Assembly (NCBI RefSeq): GCF_003672135.1
Contig: NC_039511.1
Coordinates: 10,690,464 to 10,754,463 of the forward strand
Origin: Ooceraea biroi
Lineage: Eukaryota; Arthropoda; Insecta; Hymenoptera; Formicidae
DNA length: 64,000 nucleotides
Reading direction: 5' to 3'
Made by a program: the position numbers and the translations under genes. The notes beneath the pieces are model-generated. The model had not been told where the DNA came from. It was given only the letters and a program-made list of their open reading frames with translations, and did not search any database. Numbering within the stretch: the stretch's first letter is position 1; the number at the start of each line of letters is the position of its first letter. Below are positions 63,308-64,000 of this stretch, in pieces.

Positions 63308-64000
63308 GTGAGTAACATTTTTCCTTCAAACATTTCCTATCAAACATTGCTGCGAAACACTCTGTGCCTTAAATAGCTTTCTTCATTATGTAATAACAAT
63401 TAAAAAGAAATATATATTAAATTTTATATATATATTAATTTTTTTATTTTATTTTAACGTTACTAGGTCTAATTTTAGGATCTCTATATCTCATTTCCGT
63501 GTAAAATTGTCAATGAGATAAGAACGTTTTTATAACGTGATAGGTTTACTACTGATAGCCGTGTGCCTGTATGCAGTCGTCGCTTCGATTGTGTAAGAGA
63601 TCTAAGAAAGCGCTATCGTCTGTTATGCGGCACTTCTTTTGTACTTCGCGTTACCTATTGTCTTTTTGACGTCATGGTTTTAGGCAGGAGACTCTCCCAG
63701 TCTGTCGTAGCACAAATTGCAGTTTAATTTATGTTTCCAATGCTTCAGAATATTTTCGATTCTTTTTCTCCTTTTAAATAAAAAGAAGGAAATAATTTGT
63801 TTTGAAGTAGGTATTCGTAGCAATAAATGGACCGTACTTACAGATTTTTACTTTTTCAGAAGCCTGACCGTTTGTCTATAAAATAAAGTTTTTACTGTTT
63901 AATAATGTTTCTTTTAAGAAAAATATTACAGTCAGTATTTACAATAATTTAGTAAAATATTAGGATGATCTTATATAATTTTTAACAAATTTTTATAATT
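63308..64000 (+). other. Intron following the zinc-finger exon
   Basis: AT-rich, with no supported exon. The SLP gene is therefore cut by the window edge. Confidence 0.6.

Noticed and set aside
1..64000. tRNA genes, rRNA, CRISPR arrays, operon-like clusters, telomeric TTAGG arrays
   Set aside because: Looked for by eye (B-box-like GGTTCGA, repeat-spacer arrays, TTAGG runs) and none was supported. CRISPR and operons are not expected in an insect nuclear genome.

Overview
This is a nuclear insect genome window, probably from an ant or another hymenopteran. The evidence is an AT-rich background broken by CpG-rich patches with little CpG depletion (even pure CG dinucleotide runs), introns with GT...AG borders, one-gene-at-a-time organisation without operons, and small non-autonomous DNA-transposon relics, one starting with the ACAGGGTGTCC-type end that I associate with hymenopteran repeats. 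The species call is an inference. Most of the window is non-coding. All coding sequence that I can support lies on the + strand and is split into short exons.

Layout. (1) 1-24260 holds no exon I can support. It contains several GC/CpG-rich blocks (about 4.6-5.75, 8.1-8.8, 14.1-14.85, 18.0-18.9, 19.4-19.9, 20.8-21.3 and 23.3-23.7 kb), any of which could hold the promoter or 5' exons of the first gene. (2) 24261-32186 carries five phase-compatible exons that encode the C-terminal 229 residues of a helical, coiled-coil-like protein that I do not recognise. A possible alternative 3' end (32393-32490 joined to 32531 or 32600, up to 32669) lies just downstream. (3) 32187-41775 is AT-rich non-coding DNA, perhaps partly a long 3' UTR, with a MITE-like element at 39274-39680. 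(4) 41776-42250 is a satellite-like array with a period of about 118 bp, directly upstream of (5) a complete six-exon DNAJC8 gene (42676-44602), a J-domain protein associated with the spliceosome, with one GC-AG intron. (6) 47295-63307 and beyond is the 5' part of a synaptotagmin-like protein (SLP / bitesize-like) gene. The first exon encodes the first helix of the Rab-binding SHD region, and a distant exon at 63044-63307 encodes the rest of that helix and a complete FYVE-type eight-cysteine zinc finger. A second CpG-rich first exon at 51030-51094 ends in the same splice phase and may be an alternative start. The gene continues past the right edge, where its C2 domains would lie.

The three genes have unrelated jobs (unknown helical protein, spliceosomal J-protein, Rab effector for membrane trafficking), so neighbourhood says nothing about function. 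The points most worth following up are the alternative first exons of the SLP gene, the alternative 3' end of the helical protein, the GC-AG intron, the 118-bp satellite at the DNAJC8 promoter, and a family of small inverted or duplicated repeats.
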